A DNA stretch of 64,000 nt from Escarpia spicata (taxonomy: Eukaryota > Annelida > Polychaeta > Sabellida > Siboglinidae), in assembly GCA_963995525.1 (NCBI GenBank), contig OZ023206.1, positions 5,590,041 through 5,654,040 of the forward strand, written 5' to 3'. The translations under genes and the position numbers were made by a program. The notes under the pieces are model-generated. The model was not told where the DNA came from, did not search any database, and saw only the letters and a list, made by a program, of their open reading frames with translations. Below are positions 45,596 to 60,185 of this stretch, piece after piece (within the stretch, counting starts at the first letter, position 1; each line of letters opens with the position of its first letter).

Positions 45596-46222
45596 CATAC
45601 AAATTAATTATCGACGCCAAATCCTTTTAGCAGAATTGGTTCATCACCAGCTAGAATATATGCGTTGTACCGTATTAAAGTAAAGGTTATGTCACATATC
45701 CAGCGTTCGTGCGTTCGTGCGTGCGTATAATTGAGGTTATATATATATCTGTCAAGCAGGGCCAAACTGGTTTTTGAAACAAAATCATATTTCATGGTCG
45801 TCTTAAACTATCGACATACTATGCTCATATCTTGCGGTGTGGATACTTCAGGCCTGTTAACATGTTGAGCTGATATGCCATTAGAACAGTGAACAGGTAG
45901 CGATACACACTCCGCTAAAACAAAGGGTCCACAAAAAGTGAACCTTCCCCCGTCTTCCGATGTCATGTCCGGTAGTATGCAATTTGGTTAGAGTTAACAA
46001 TTATGATGTTATGAATATACAAAATATTACGATGTTATATTGCACAAATCATCAATAAACACTTTGATAGTTTATGAGCTGTGCCTTCATCCTTAACAGC
46101 GAGTTTACAGGTAACACAATATTTTATGACCTTGTTGCATTACGCTTCCTTTTACGCGTGCTCCAAAATTTATTTGATGTTGGGTTCGTAAAAGTAATAA
46201 TTAATTTTCACAAAGGTGTAAG
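45596..46222. other. No gene recognised
   Basis: AT-rich, with a (TA)n at 45738-45750 and a 'cgttcgtgcgtg' motif at 45704. No coding signal. Confidence 0.5.
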
Positions 46223-46305
46223 AAGAAATAGGTGTGCCAGGGGTAAATTGTAAGGCGCATACAGAGGTTATTAGGACAGGATACTGCGCTTCACAAAACA
46301 ATACA
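46223..46305 (+). mobile_element. Diverged SINE tail (copy 4)
   Basis: 'gtgccaggggtaaattgtaa', 'ggcgcatacag', then 'acaggatactgcgcttcac' follows the order of the SINE tail 'gtcagggagtaaagtgtaaa ... actggatactgcgct', with about 20-25% differences. Confidence 0.55.
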
Positions 46306-46559
46306 CAAAAAGCTTGAATGAAAGCTACGATCAGAGGGTTTTCGTTTGGTAGACGACACACATGCCCAAGTTACCGGCGTCTTCTATGTCTGATGACATC
46401 TGAGATTTTTGGAATATATGGCAGTAATTTCATTTAATATTTATTGAATGTTGGTTGAAACACATTATAGAGCAAACAAATCAAAACAAATCATTAGTCA
46501 AAATCAAGTCATGCGTGCAATTCACGAAGGTGGTAATTGTTGGAAGGTGTAATGTAATT

Positions 46560-49030
46560 TAACAAGATTGCCATCCAGAAAATTACTCTGGATGGCAGTT
46601 GGACAAGGAAGCCTTTTGGCTTATCGAGAGTCCAATACTTTTTATCTACATGTATCCCGCCTTTTTAAGGTGTGTGTCGATTTTATTTTTAAACATATTC
46701 ACGCTACTAGCACCAACACAATCAGGAGATAATCTGTTCCATTCATTTACAGTCCTTTGTGAGAATGAGAACTTTCTTATATCTAATCTACACTGCTCCT
46801 TTACTAATGTAGCTTCATGTCCTCTGGTCCTTCTATCTTTCTTAACTGAGAAAAAAATGTTTCTATCAATATTTTCATAACCATTCAATATTTTAAACAC
46901 TTGTATGTGATCTCCTCTCAATCTCCTGGTCTCTAGTGTTGTTAAACCACATTCTTTTAGGCGTATTTCGTAACTAAGATCCCTCAGATTTGGTATCATT
47001 TTAGTCGCTCTCCTCTGTACTCTTTCTAGCATATCTATGTCCTTCTTGCGATATGGCCTCCATGCTTGTATACAATATTCTAAATGAGGCCTCACTATTG
47101 TTTTGTACAGCGGTACTATTAATTCTTTTTTCTTATACGCTATATTTCGCCTAATTAATCCAAGGATTTGATTTCCCTTTGACGCTGCAATTCCGCACTG
47201 CTCTGAAACCTTCATATCAGCACTAATGGTTAACCCTAAGTCCTTTTCTTTTACAGTAGTACTTAGAACAGTACCCCCCATTTTATATTTTACCTCTTCA
47301 TTCCCATGACCTGTGTGGAGGCATTTACATTTCCCAAAATTGAACAGCATTTGCCACTTTTCAGACCATTTGATCAACCTATCAAGATCATCTTGTAAAT
47401 GCTGTCTGTCTCCATCACTTTTAATCCTTCTAAACACTTTTGTATCATCCGCAAATTTTAACACCTTGCTTGTTATATCATCTTCCAAATCGTTGATATA
47501 TATTAAGAATAATATAGGTCCTAGTACTGATCCCTGTGGTACCCCACTCAATACCGATTTCCAGTTTGAAGCCTCCCCATCAACTACTACACGTTGTCTT
47601 CTGTCATTCAGCCATTTTTCTATCCAGTTTATTATACCATTTCCTATGCCATGGGCCTTTAGCTTAAGGAGTAATCTTTGATGTGGTACTTTGTCGAAAG
47701 CTTTTTGAAAATCTAAATAGACGATATCTACTGGTGATCCCTCATCTACCCACCTAGTGATGTCTTCCAAAAAACATAACATATTTGTTAAGCATGACCT
47801 CGCTTTAAAAAACCCATGTTGAGATGGGTTTATCAAGTTATGTTTAACAAGAAAATCCACCATATGATCTTTAATTAGTCTTTCTAATAATTTGCAAATC
47901 ACTGATGTTAAACTCACTGGTCTATAGTTCTCTGACTTGTTTCTCGAACCTTTTTTAAATAACGGTATAATGTTTGCCTCTTTCCATTCTAAAGGAACCA
48001 CTCCCTCTTCTAATGACAAATTGAAAACTGTTGCAAGCGGTGCGCTAATTTGTTCTACAATTTCCAATAGTAGTTTGGGCGGAATCCCGTCCACTCCAGG
48101 TGATTTATTATCCTTCATAGCCCTTATTTTCTTAGCTACCATTTCCGAGGTTACAACTAACTGTCCTAAATAGTCTGAATCTGCCCCCTTGAACTTAGCC
48201 TCTGGTACTGGCAGTGAACTAATATCTTCCCTGGTAAACACTGAACTAAAATACTCATTCAGGTCTTCTGCCATTAAGAATCCCTCTGATATTGTATTTC
48301 CAGCACTATCTTCTAGAGGACCGACCTTATCCTGAACTTTCTGTTTGCTTCGAATATACGCATAAAAACTCTTACTGTCATGTTTTATATTACTAGCTAT
48401 TTTTTTTTCATAGCTTCTCTTTGAATTTCTCATTTCAGCTGTAGCTTGATTAAGTGCTTCTTTATAAATGTTGTAGTCTTCATCATTTCCAGTACATCTA
48501 TATGACTTCCACATCATTTGTTTATACTTAATTTTTCTAATGGCTTCTTTCGATAAGTGTTTCTTTTTGGACCGTTTTCCTTGTTTTTTGAAAGGTACAA
48601 ATTTATCGACTATGCACTTAATTTCACTATTTAAGATATTCCAGCATTCGGTTGCTGTCTTATTCTTCAGTGTGTTATTCCAGTCTATCTTTGCTAAATA
48701 TTTCCTCATGTCCTTATACCTTCCTTTGTGGAAATTTCTCCTATACTGCTTTTTACTATTCCTTTCTGATTTTACTGTGATGGTAAAATGTATCTGGTTG
48801 TGATCACTACTCCCCAGTGGCTCACATATCTTGACATTGTCAACTAATTCTTTCTGTGAGGACAAAACTAAGTCTAACACATTCTCTCCCCTGGTTGGTT
48901 CTAGCACATGTTGAGAAAGGAAACTATCTTGTACTAAAACTAAACACTTGTGGTCCTCACTCCCCATACTCTGTAGAGATTTCCATTGTATATGCCCATG
49001 GTTAAAGTCCCCCATTGACTTCATGGCATC
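46560..49030 (-). mobile_element. CR1-like LINE (copy a), 5'-truncated
   Basis: Runs from the truncation near 49030 inside the endonuclease domain, through the RT and C-terminal domain, to a 3' UTR with a 10-bp-stem hairpin (46570-46579 with 46587-46596) and a single AATCTTGTTA tail unit. Very similar to copy b (61085-63078). The near-full open frame implies recent insertion. Confidence 0.9.
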
Positions 49031-49048
49031 ATAAAACGAATAAAACAT
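46646..49048 (-). CDS. CR1-like LINE ORF2: endonuclease remnant + reverse transcriptase
   Basis: 800 open codons. The Met at 49048 and the first ~10 residues come from flanking DNA, so this is not a native start. GDFNH (about residue 13) and SDHNQIHF (81-88) are the last motifs of an APE-type endonuclease; the first two thirds are missing. RT motifs: YRPVSLTSVICK, YLDFQKAFDK (motif A, about 442), GVPQGSVLGP (about 501), KFADDTKVFRR (motif C, FADD form, about 530), WQMLFNFGKCK and LGLTI. The C-terminal part EYCIQAWRPYRKKDIDMLER, VQRRATKMIP, GLTTLETRRLRGD and NRLSPDCVGASSVNMFKNKI is characteristic of the CR1/Rex1 group. With an incomplete endonuclease it cannot retrotranspose itself, although the RT core looks intact. 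Confidence 0.92.
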   Translation of the reverse strand: MFYSFYDAMKSMGDFNHGHIQWKSLQSMGSEDHKCLVLVQDSFLSQHVLEPTRGENVLDLVLSSQKELVDNVKICEPLGSSDHNQIHFTITVKSERNSKKQYRRNFHKGRYKDMRKYLAKIDWNNTLKNKTATECWNILNSEIKCIVDKFVPFKKQGKRSKKKHLSKEAIRKIKYKQMMWKSYRCTGNDEDYNIYKEALNQATAEMRNSKRSYEKKIASNIKHDSKSFYAYIRSKQKVQDKVGPLEDSAGNTISEGFLMAEDLNEYFSSVFTREDISSLPVPEAKFKGADSDYLGQLVVTSEMVAKKIRAMKDNKSPGVDGIPPKLLLEIVEQISAPLATVFNLSLEEGVVPLEWKEANIIPLFKKGSRNKSENYRPVSLTSVICKLLERLIKDHMVDFLVKHNLINPSQHGFFKARSCLTNMLCFLEDITRWVDEGSPVDIVYLDFQKAFDKVPHQRLLLKLKAHGIGNGIINWIEKWLNDRRQRVVVDGEASNWKSVLSGVPQGSVLGPILFLIYINDLEDDITSKVLKFADDTKVFRRIKSDGDRQHLQDDLDRLIKWSEKWQMLFNFGKCKCLHTGHGNEEVKYKMGGTVLSTTVKEKDLGLTISADMKVSEQCGIAASKGNQILGLIRRNIAYKKKELIVPLYKTIVRPHLEYCIQAWRPYRKKDIDMLERVQRRATKMIPNLRDLSYEIRLKECGLTTLETRRLRGDHIQVFKILNGYENIDRNIFFSVKKDRRTRGHEATLVKEQCRLDIRKFSFSQRTVNEWNRLSPDCVGASSVNMFKNKIDTHLKKAGYM

Positions 49049-49859
49049 GTTTGGAAAGGAGTAAATATGAAGTTGTTAACTTACAAATAATAATGTTCGT
49101 GGGCATATAATCCGTTCGTGTTTTGGGCCGGTTGACATGTACGACCCCACACAGAATCTGTAACACAACAAGTATACTATATTATGTAACCCTGGTGGAA
49201 TTGTTTCGTGCAAGCGGTTGTATAGGCTATTGTTATGTCATGCGCCAGACGCGGGTAATGTAGCTCGAGCCACACCCAGTCGCAGTTTGCTAGGGATCAT
49301 GGACGTATCCACAAAGATATACCTACAGTTCTCTCGGCTCCGTATTGCGAGTATCAATATTCACGGCCTGGTCAGTGATTTTTTCATGTTTATATGTCAT
49401 ATACAGTAGTGAAATTATTCGAATCATGCGAAACTTAAGTTGCTTCTTGTTGCTCCATTACCCGTCTCTTCGGGCATGCCAGCTATAATATGACGATTGT
49501 AGGAGTGTTGTGTCGTATAATGTTAAATTGTGTTTACAGACTACTTACATATCTAACATGCATTTTAACTAATTATTGTGGTGTATAGGTACATCGTGTG
49601 CATACGTTTGACTTTAGATAATGTGATAGTTATTAGTTAAAAGAAGTACTTAGCTAAAACAAGTTTCTCCGATTCATTGTCTGAACAAGTTCAGACAAGT
49701 ATCTATAGGGTTACCGATTATTACATGCGGTTTAACACGTATGATATATTAGAAAAGCCGACGCAACTTAGTAATGCAGCGTTGGTTGATTGACTATGTT
49801 GTAGTCGCAACTAGTACGCTGTCTGTCTGTATTCATGCCCGTATCTCTCTATATAACAA
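49049..49859. other. No gene confirmed
   Basis: A plus frame at 49300-49375 reads MDVSTKIYLQFSRLRIASIN then IHGL followed by GTCAGT. 'LRIASINIHGL' resembles the first residues of LINE endonucleases (LRIATLNVRGL), but also fits a first exon ending at a donor. Nothing downstream supports either. The rest is AT-rich. Confidence 0.35.
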
Positions 49860-50830
<971 letters not shown>

Positions 50831-51354
50831 ATACATACAGGAATACTTTAGAAACAGACCTAATACTTTGAAAATAAACCAGTTGTTTAATGTACATAAT
50901 TTAAAACATTTTACAGATCTTTCCAGATTTATTAATGTAATCATGACAAAGTTTACCTATCTAACAAATTCCCTGTCAAAACTGTGAATTGCATAGAAGA
51001 AACATTGTAGCTTATAGTTAATTTATTAGTCATATAATTACATGTAAATGTGTTCAAATTGTGCAATACATGTATAATATGTGGTTTATTTTATTTTATT
51101 TTACATGATTTGGTTTGCACTTCTGATTATAAAATTATTGAAAACACTTAATATAGTAATATCACTGAATGTTTTATGTATTGTGTGTTATGTTTTACAT
51201 CAAGCAAATATGATTTATATAATAGAAATCTAGATGTTCTTACGAATACCATGTGTTCTATTAAAATGTACTTTACAGAGAACACTTTGTTTATACACCA
51301 CAAGGGGTCGTAGGGGAACAAAACTCATTGTCATTGTCATTGTCTATCAGCGTA
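50831..51354 (+). mobile_element. Possible LINE 3' end between the two pyrimidine tracts
   Basis: AT-rich sequence ending 'gtcgtaggggaacaaaactc' then (attgtc)3 at 51328-51345. Short 'cattgtcattgtc' tails of this type mark the 3' ends of some L2/Crack-like elements. No RT remains. It separates two CT tracts, and CT tracts could have seeded or flanked the insertion. Confidence 0.35.
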
Positions 51355-53639
<2,285 letters not shown>

Positions 53640-55000
53640 CACCGGTTATGGGAACGCCGGGATGGGTTAGGGCCCGATTTAACCCTCCCTTGCAGAGTGC
53701 TACCACAGGGAGTGGGTCAACTGTGAGAGATCAGGATTGTGACACTACTCTCCAGAGTAGGGTTGTAAGGAGCTCCCAATGAGATGTCCCGAGCCGATCA
53801 TTGGTGCAGTTAGCTCTGTATCATAGGCAGTAACGGCTCCAGTGTCTCCCACTTCCGGATTCTCTCTTTTTGTTTTTCAAAAATTAACTTCAATGTTGCT
53901 GTTTCAAGACCTGAAAAGTAAAGTGCATATCATCTTACAGGTTCTTCCAGGTCCTCTTCTGGCTTGACTAGGGGTTACTGCATCTGCCTCTTACGTGCCG
54001 ACTCTAGCTTTTGACATATGCTCGGACTGTGTGCATGCGTCTGAGTCTGGAACAGTCTAAGATAGGAGTGGGGCAGTGTATTCAGTTTCCGTAGGGTGGT
54101 TTTGGTATAACTTATATATTTTGTGTCAAACGACTGCATCGGTGAAACCTCAACCACATACTGTGGGAGACGTCTGTGCCTTTGTATATAAATGAGTTAT
54201 TTCTAATATTTAATCGGCATCTTTCTTTAAATATTTAAGTGGTACCTTTTCGTATGTGCTTCGTTGGCTCCCAAAGCAACAACATTGGATAAGACTGCTA
54301 GATCATATTTCCCTCTTAGTATATCATGCATTTCAACCATATCTCCCGTGTGGCGAACGTATGATAGAGTTGGTAATTTCAGTCTCTGTAAACGTTCTTT
54401 CTATTCAAGGTCTTTGAAACCAGGAATTAATTTGGTTGCTCTGCGCCGACCATTTTCAAGAGCTGTAATATATTTCATTAAGAATGGACTTAAAGAAAAC
54501 CACTTTTTATCCATGTGAACGAAAGTACGTCGGATTATCCCCATCATCTAATTGGCTTTATTATTTTTGTTCTGACATATATGCTTCAAAAGCAAGCGAT
54601 GGATCGAAAGTGACTTGAATAACTTTCACATTGTCCGTAATTGTAAGTGTTGTCTGGTTGTATCCCAATGAATAGGCTTTATTCTTTCTGAATAATGATC
54701 CAATTCTCATATGGATACATTTATGTGGATAACATTTTCAAAAGTGATGTATCTGTTCAGCGTTCGACAGAGATAAGATCTTATTGTAGTTTTGTGCGGT
54801 ACTCTTCGGTATAAATAGGACTAAAAAGCATCAGATTATCCGCAAACAATAAAATATGACAGACCTTTATAACATCAGGTAAATCATTTTTGAATATTAC
54901 AAAAAGAAGAAGGCCACTCACTGATCCTTGTGGTATTAGACTGATTACCTCCTGCCAATTTGAAAATGTGATATTTACTCTTACTCGTAAGTGCCTGCAC
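53640..55000 (-). pseudogene. LINE 3' half (RT and C-terminus), decayed
   Basis: From right to left: FQIGR..S..YHKDQ.VAFF (about 54960-54900, the 'VPQGSVLGPLLF' region), ILLFADNLMLF (about 54860-54820, motif C as FADN), NKAYSLGYNQTTL (about 54690-54640), the thumb 'RRATKLIPGF' block as NWSARSN.INSWFQRP (54470-54410), KYDLAVLSN (54310-54290), and VVEVSPMQSFDTKY with TLRKLNTLPHSYLRLFQ near 54150-54050. Many stops. The GC-richer 53640-53850 is probably its 3' UTR. It faces the endonuclease fragment at 55120. Confidence 0.6.
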
Positions 55001-55119
55001 AGAAGAAATAATTGTATGGTTTACAAATGATGATGTACTAACAAAAGAAGAACTAACTGGACTAAAAGGTAAAATAAAAAACCCACTCAAATCCATCACA
55101 TTTTAAAAGACGACTTACC

Positions 55120-55640
55120 ACGCAGGAATACAACTTGGAATTGCATTATATGGAAACTGTGAACATGAGTGAAGGCAAAGGCAGAGGGATGTTCTTGTTT
55201 ATTCACAATTTTTTGGCATTTTAAGTACACCAGTTTGATGTTGAGTTGAATGAAGCACTGTTTTGCATTTTGGTACTGAAACGGAAGGATACCCTTCTCT
55301 TGGGCGCTTTTTATTGAAGCCCTAATAGCACCACTGAGAACAATGAAAACCTTAAGAAATTGCTGGATAAAATAAGTGAGAAATGTTTTTCACATGTTCT
55401 GCTATACTTGGAGATCTCAACTACCCGTAGATTGATTAGTAAATAATCTCAACTACAGCAGCAAGTACTGAAGATAAATAATTTAAATTAATTATAAAAA
55501 ATCGACTGTTATTTGGTGCAACATATTACAGAGCACACTAGAGGTAAAGGTAAAACCAAACCATAGCTCCTTGACCTTGTAATGACTAGTGAATACACCG
55601 AGATCTCAACAGTCGAGACTCGGTCATCAATGAATAGTAA
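55120..55640 (+). pseudogene. LINE endonuclease fragment, inverted relative to its 3' half
   Basis: Plus-strand pieces GKGRGMLLFIHNFLAF, FDVELNEALFCILVLKRKDT then LLLGAFY.SPNSTTENNENL and KKLLDKISEKCFSHVLLYL (55165-55420), which is the APE-type endonuclease run-up to 'GDFNYP', and KTKP.LLDLVMTSEYTEIST (55550-55612). Several stops. It lies head-to-head with the RT half at 53640-55000; both are decayed to a similar degree. Confidence 0.65.
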
Positions 55641-58253
55641 TATGTGGACATGAAATATACATTTGAAAGTGGATACATCTATAACACTATTATATTCGTA
55701 GCATAGCTGTATCGATTTGTTATTTACACATAAAATGCAAGTTTTGTCAAACTAATAAAATACAACACATGTTAATGTTTGTAAATATTTAATAAATATA
55801 ATGATTCATGTAGTAAAGCAATTGATAGTGTTCTGCAAATACACTCGGCACACTGCAAACACACTTTTGGTGAAGTGTCTATCGTCACACTAAATTTCCT
55901 CACAAGGATTCATGTGGATTCGTCGTGTTGCCCAAGGGGATTACTTGGGATATATCCACTTGGGAACCTAACACTTAAAAAGTGGGTTTATAGGTTTGTT
56001 CAGAAAGATTCGTAACAAGTATAGATTGTATTATTTTTCTGTCAAATTATACAAACATACGATATTATTTCTTTTGTGAAACATTAACACTCGTTTATGA
56101 AATTGCAGATACGTGTATGTACCATATGACTTTTGCAACAATGTAAACAGTATATTTGTTACTGAATGCTAAAAGAGTATTGTGTTGTAAATGCAGACAT
56201 ACTATGTGATTTGTTTGTTTAACAACTGTTGGACTGTGTTGTTTGTGACAAGTGTTTCAATGTTGTGTGTGGCAGGTTCGATCCCTGCTGTTGTACAGTC
56301 ATACATTACTGGTTGTGCACACACACATTTATTCATTCAGTAATTTCAGCCGTTTACAATAACTCCACCTAAATTACGTTAATTCCACTTAAACAACTAT
56401 TAGAAATAGCACAGCAAATTATGGATTAAAAACAAATTAACCAGGTATATTGCAAGTTATATTATGTACTGATGTTATGGTTTTTAGATTATCAGGGTTT
56501 CACTGTCATATGAACACTTGTCATAACAAGTTAACATTTTTGTAAAAAAATGTATTGACACATCTGTAATCATGTACACATATGCTGTATAATATTATGC
56601 ATTAGCAATTGGTATGACAACAATATTTTCAGACAAACATGTGTATTAAAACAGGCAATTCTCTTTTATTTAATCCATGAACAGAGGTAATGAGTGACTT
56701 GTCTTTTTGTTTTCACTTCTTTAGATTTAAGTACAAATCAACTTGCATTTTGCTTAATTAACATAATGCCAGTTCTTGATGTGTTTACCATAAAGGTGTA
56801 TTATATTCAAGAATACGTGGCCAGTGACATTTGTGGGGTTATTGCCACCTTGAGATTTATTTTAAATACAAGTTTTAAGAGATAGTGTTACTGAATGTCA
56901 AATGTTTCAAACAATTTCAAGTTAGGGAATAACAAAATAATGCTCTTCTTGAGGAAACATTGTTTCTTAATATAAAAATAAATAATACACAAGTTACTAT
57001 TGATAGTATACATACTTGAATCGAGTGACCCAGCTAGATGTAGATCTACACACCATAAACTGTGTTCATCTTGGAACTAATTAGCATCTAGTATTCACCA
57101 GGTCAGATATCCACAGCTAGACGAGCATGTTAATAAATCTTTAAATAATTTACTACGGAAACCTAACGTTTCTTTAATGTTTTTTTTACATGATCATTAT
57201 AACGTACTGGCATTTAAAATATAAGGCAACAATGCTGTATTTTGAACATATATATCGTTAAACCACACATGGTTCATCCAACTCTACAAAACTACAAAAG
57301 CAGGCACGGGACATGTGAAATGTTGCACATTCTAATAAAATACATCACAAGATTTCTTTCCCCTACAACTCTGTTTCTGTTTCTGTGTGGAAAAATATTA
57401 GTATTTTTCTCAAATTTGGCATTTGCGCTCAATAAATACTTTGCATCAGACCATCACTTCTGTTGGCATGATCTAGTGATATGATTGCACATAATTACCT
57501 TATCTCGCCATCATATTAACATTTCTTTATGAATTTGCCCTTCACCATTCAGGGACAACATTTTACTGCTAGAAAATGTGTACACATTAAGCAAAATTAC
57601 AAAGAATTCACATTTACAGGCTAATGGTACAATTCACTCTGACATTAGTTAACCTCCTGTTTCGCATAGACCTGATCTAGACATTTTGTATCATTGTAGC
57701 TACACACAAGTTTATAGTGTCTAGATTCTGTTGGCAACATTGAAAATACATTGAACGTTTCTCTTGGGTTGACTTGGCTCTGATGCCTAAGTCAATATCT
57801 ACTCTTCAGCTTGTTTTATTACAGCATCAGGCCAAGCAGAACCAACCAACCAATCCTCTAACATATCCCTTCCAGCGGTGCATAGGCATCCACTTTCATG
57901 ACATTTTGTTTGCCACTTGTCACGATTTCCAATACTTAATAATTTCATCAGTCATATAATAGATCTTTTTATCAGACATTTTTCAGCAAGATGACAACAA
58001 AACTGTGCTTTTGTTTGAAATATCAACCAGTTCTTATTATGTTAATAAGTTTCAAATCAAATATCAACCAGCCGAGATATATAATTTTAATCGGTTACAT
58101 TTATGTTAATAAAACTAATAAAGCTGACAAAATAACACACTTTGTTTAACAAATAAACTGTCTGTAACACTGGCCCCCAAACTTAAAGAAACAAGAACAC
58201 TGTAGCAACTGGATGGCCGCAGTAATGAGGGGTGTCAGGGCGCCACGACATAC
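55641..58253. other. Long AT-rich region without recognised genes
   Basis: Short frames only. At 56273 GGCAGGTTCGATCCCTGC is a perfect 5-bp/7-nt T arm, but no acceptor, D or anticodon arm is found around it. Could contain introns of the laminin-G-type gene on the minus strand. Confidence 0.5.
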
Positions 58254-58375
58254 ACCGACAGCGTCAGTGGTGAGGTCCAGGGGTCCCTTTCCCTGGATAT
58301 ACAGGTTGCTGACACAACCCTCTAGCATCTTCTCGTGCTGACCAAATATCATGCCATCCAGGTTAGGCACGCCTC
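58254..58375 (-). CDS. Laminin-G-like domain exon
   Basis: 122 bp after acceptor ttatgcttcag, reading GGVPNLDGMIFGQHEKMLEG then CVSNLYIQGKGPLDLTTDAV, G. 'GGVP......l.GCv.NLyi.Gk.lDL....vG' is the C-terminal half of a laminin G domain, an extracellular binding module of proteins such as agrin, crumbs, neurexin and slit. A donor-like GTATGT follows at 58253. If not used, the frame runs on to a stop at 58146 (33 more residues with no LG features). The second Cys expected after 'vG' is present only in the read-through (VCRG). No companion exon is recognised nearby, so it may belong to a large gene or be a stray fragment. Confidence 0.5.
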
Positions 58376-58504
58376 CTGAAGCATAACCAAATCAAATCAA
58401 ATTTATTGTAACTCATTACAATACATACAATACAAATCAAATTTAGACAAATCCTATATAATAACATAATGAGCACAACAAGTGAAGAACATTATACTAT
58501 GTTA

Positions 58505-60165
58505 TATTCGCTACATAACAACCAATGTCAACCCTTTGGCAATACTGGCCGAACACGCTGCAATTAACCTATCCAGCACGTGTTATGTTGCCTAGCAAAA
58601 CCTCCCGTCAAATCATCAGAAACCAGAGAAAGTGTGTGTGTGATAATTTAGATACATTTGCTGCAGTCTCTGATGATGATGTGCACAAGTTGGTTATGAA
58701 ATATAAGACAACCAGCTATGTTTTGGACCCCATGCCAACCAAACTGGTCAAATAGTATATTGATGCATTGGTGCCATTCCTTACACACATCATCAATTGC
58801 TCCATTGCTGCTGGGGAATTCCCACATGAATGGAAGACTGCACTTGTAGAGCCACTGCTTAAAAAAGCAGGACTGGATCCTATTCCAACAAACTATCGCC
58901 CTGACAGACAGTCAGACATGTGGTCAGATACATTGAAAAGTATTTAAATGCAAATGCAAATACTTTTGACATTTCAAATGCAAATACATTTTGTTTATGT
59001 CAAATGCAAAATTAAATTTTCTCCTGTGACAGGTTAATCCTGTTTTCCATTTCCTGTGCCCATTGATGCACTGTCTTCCAATAAAATTAGAATAAGCCAC
59101 CCACTGTTAATTAAATGCTTGCTAACCTGACCCTGTCACAGGCCAACTGATACACTGATCATCCATCTGATAATGACCCAAGTAGTTAATGATCAAAGCA
59201 TGCAAATGCTGCAGTTGGTCAGCCAATAAAAGAGCCATAGGAAGGCCATTTGTATCTCAGTGAATGTCATGCCTCGGTGATCACATAAGTAACATGAGTG
59301 ACCTGTATCAACTACCTAGACCACGCAACAATTTAATTAAGTACAGCTGTGATAACAGTTTTCATTGACATAATTAAATGCTATAAGTATTTGAAAAGTA
59401 TTTGATTTTTCAAATACTTTTAAAATGTATTTAAATGCAACTAGTTTTGGCTCCAAATTTTCAAATGCAAATGCGAACACTGGATCAGTTGCATTTAAAT
59501 GCATTTAAATGCATTTGCATTTGACCCCATGTCTGCGCCCTGTGTCGAATCACCAGTATATCTCTAAATTATCAGAACGGGCTGTTGTAGACCAACTTTG
59601 CTTTCATTCAGAATGTGGATTTCCTTGTCACCTTGTCAGTCGGCGTATAGAGCTGGACATTCTACCGAAACTGCACTTGTTAAGGTCCAGTCTGACATTC
59701 TTTTAAACATGGATCAACAGAACACAACTGGTTTTAATTTACTTGTTGTTGACTTTTCATATTGGGGACCATAAGATTTTGTTGATTATTGTGAATTCTT
59801 CTTTTGGTTTATCAGGCACAGCTCTAAATTGGTTTTCGTCTTATCTTCAAATTAAATCTATTATTATTGATGGTACTGTGTCTGACCAGTTTAAACTTGA
59901 TCAGGGAGTACCGCAAGAATCATGCCTCGGTCCTGTGGAATTCACACAGTATCTTAGCCCTATTTTTCATATCATTGATCAGCAAGGTAAGCTGGGGCAT
60001 GTGTATGCTGATGACCATCAGGCGTACTGTAGTTTTAATGCCAATTCTATGGACAGTAATCACGGGTCTATGGAACGGTGCATTAGAGACATCAATAGCT
60101 AGATGCAAAGCATGAAACTTAAAACAAACAACTCCTAGACTGAATACATCTTAATTGGTTCTCCG
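58505..60165 (+). pseudogene. L2/Crack-like LINE RT, split by a MITE
   Basis: Plus-strand pieces: VHKLVMKYKTTSYVLDPMPT (58683-58742), FPHEWKTALVEPLLKKAGLD and NYRP (58820-58896), then after the MITE VSNHQYISKLSERAVVDQL (59540-59600), GLSGTALNWFSSYLQIK (59809-59858), DGTVSDQFKLDQGVPQESCL (59869-59930), HVYADDHQAY (60000-60030, YADD box intact) and MERCIRDINS.MQSMKLK. Stops and a ~50-residue gap around motif A (59640-59745). It is 3'-truncated at about 60165, where the exon-bearing repeat starts. It is not the same family as the CR1 copies. Confidence 0.8.
58905..59535. mobile_element. Non-autonomous hAT-type MITE inside the LINE
   Basis: Ends CAGACA(gt-cagaca)TGTGGTCAG on the left and, reverse complemented, CAGACATGGGGTCAAATGCA on the right. 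Flanks cgccctga (58897-58904) and cgccctgt (59536-59543) are an 8-bp duplication of the LINE's 'NYRPVS' codons with one mismatch. Removing the element restores NYRP-VSNHQ. The subterminal regions are dense in ATTTAAATGCA / AAATGCAAATG motifs. No ORF. Confidence 0.75.
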
Positions 60166-60185
60166 TAACAACTGGAGAAAAAAAC

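Noticed and set aside
47313..48803. Plus-strand frames of 78-122 codons over 46.6-48.8 kb and again over 61.8-62.7 kb
   Set aside because: Antisense shadows of the CR1 reverse transcriptase; they recur identically in both copies because the sense strand is conserved.
56180..56300. Possible tRNA gene around GGCAGGTTCGATCCCTGC
   Set aside because: The T arm is perfect, but the flanking 7 nt have no partner about 60 nt upstream and no A-box is present; perhaps a SINE relic.
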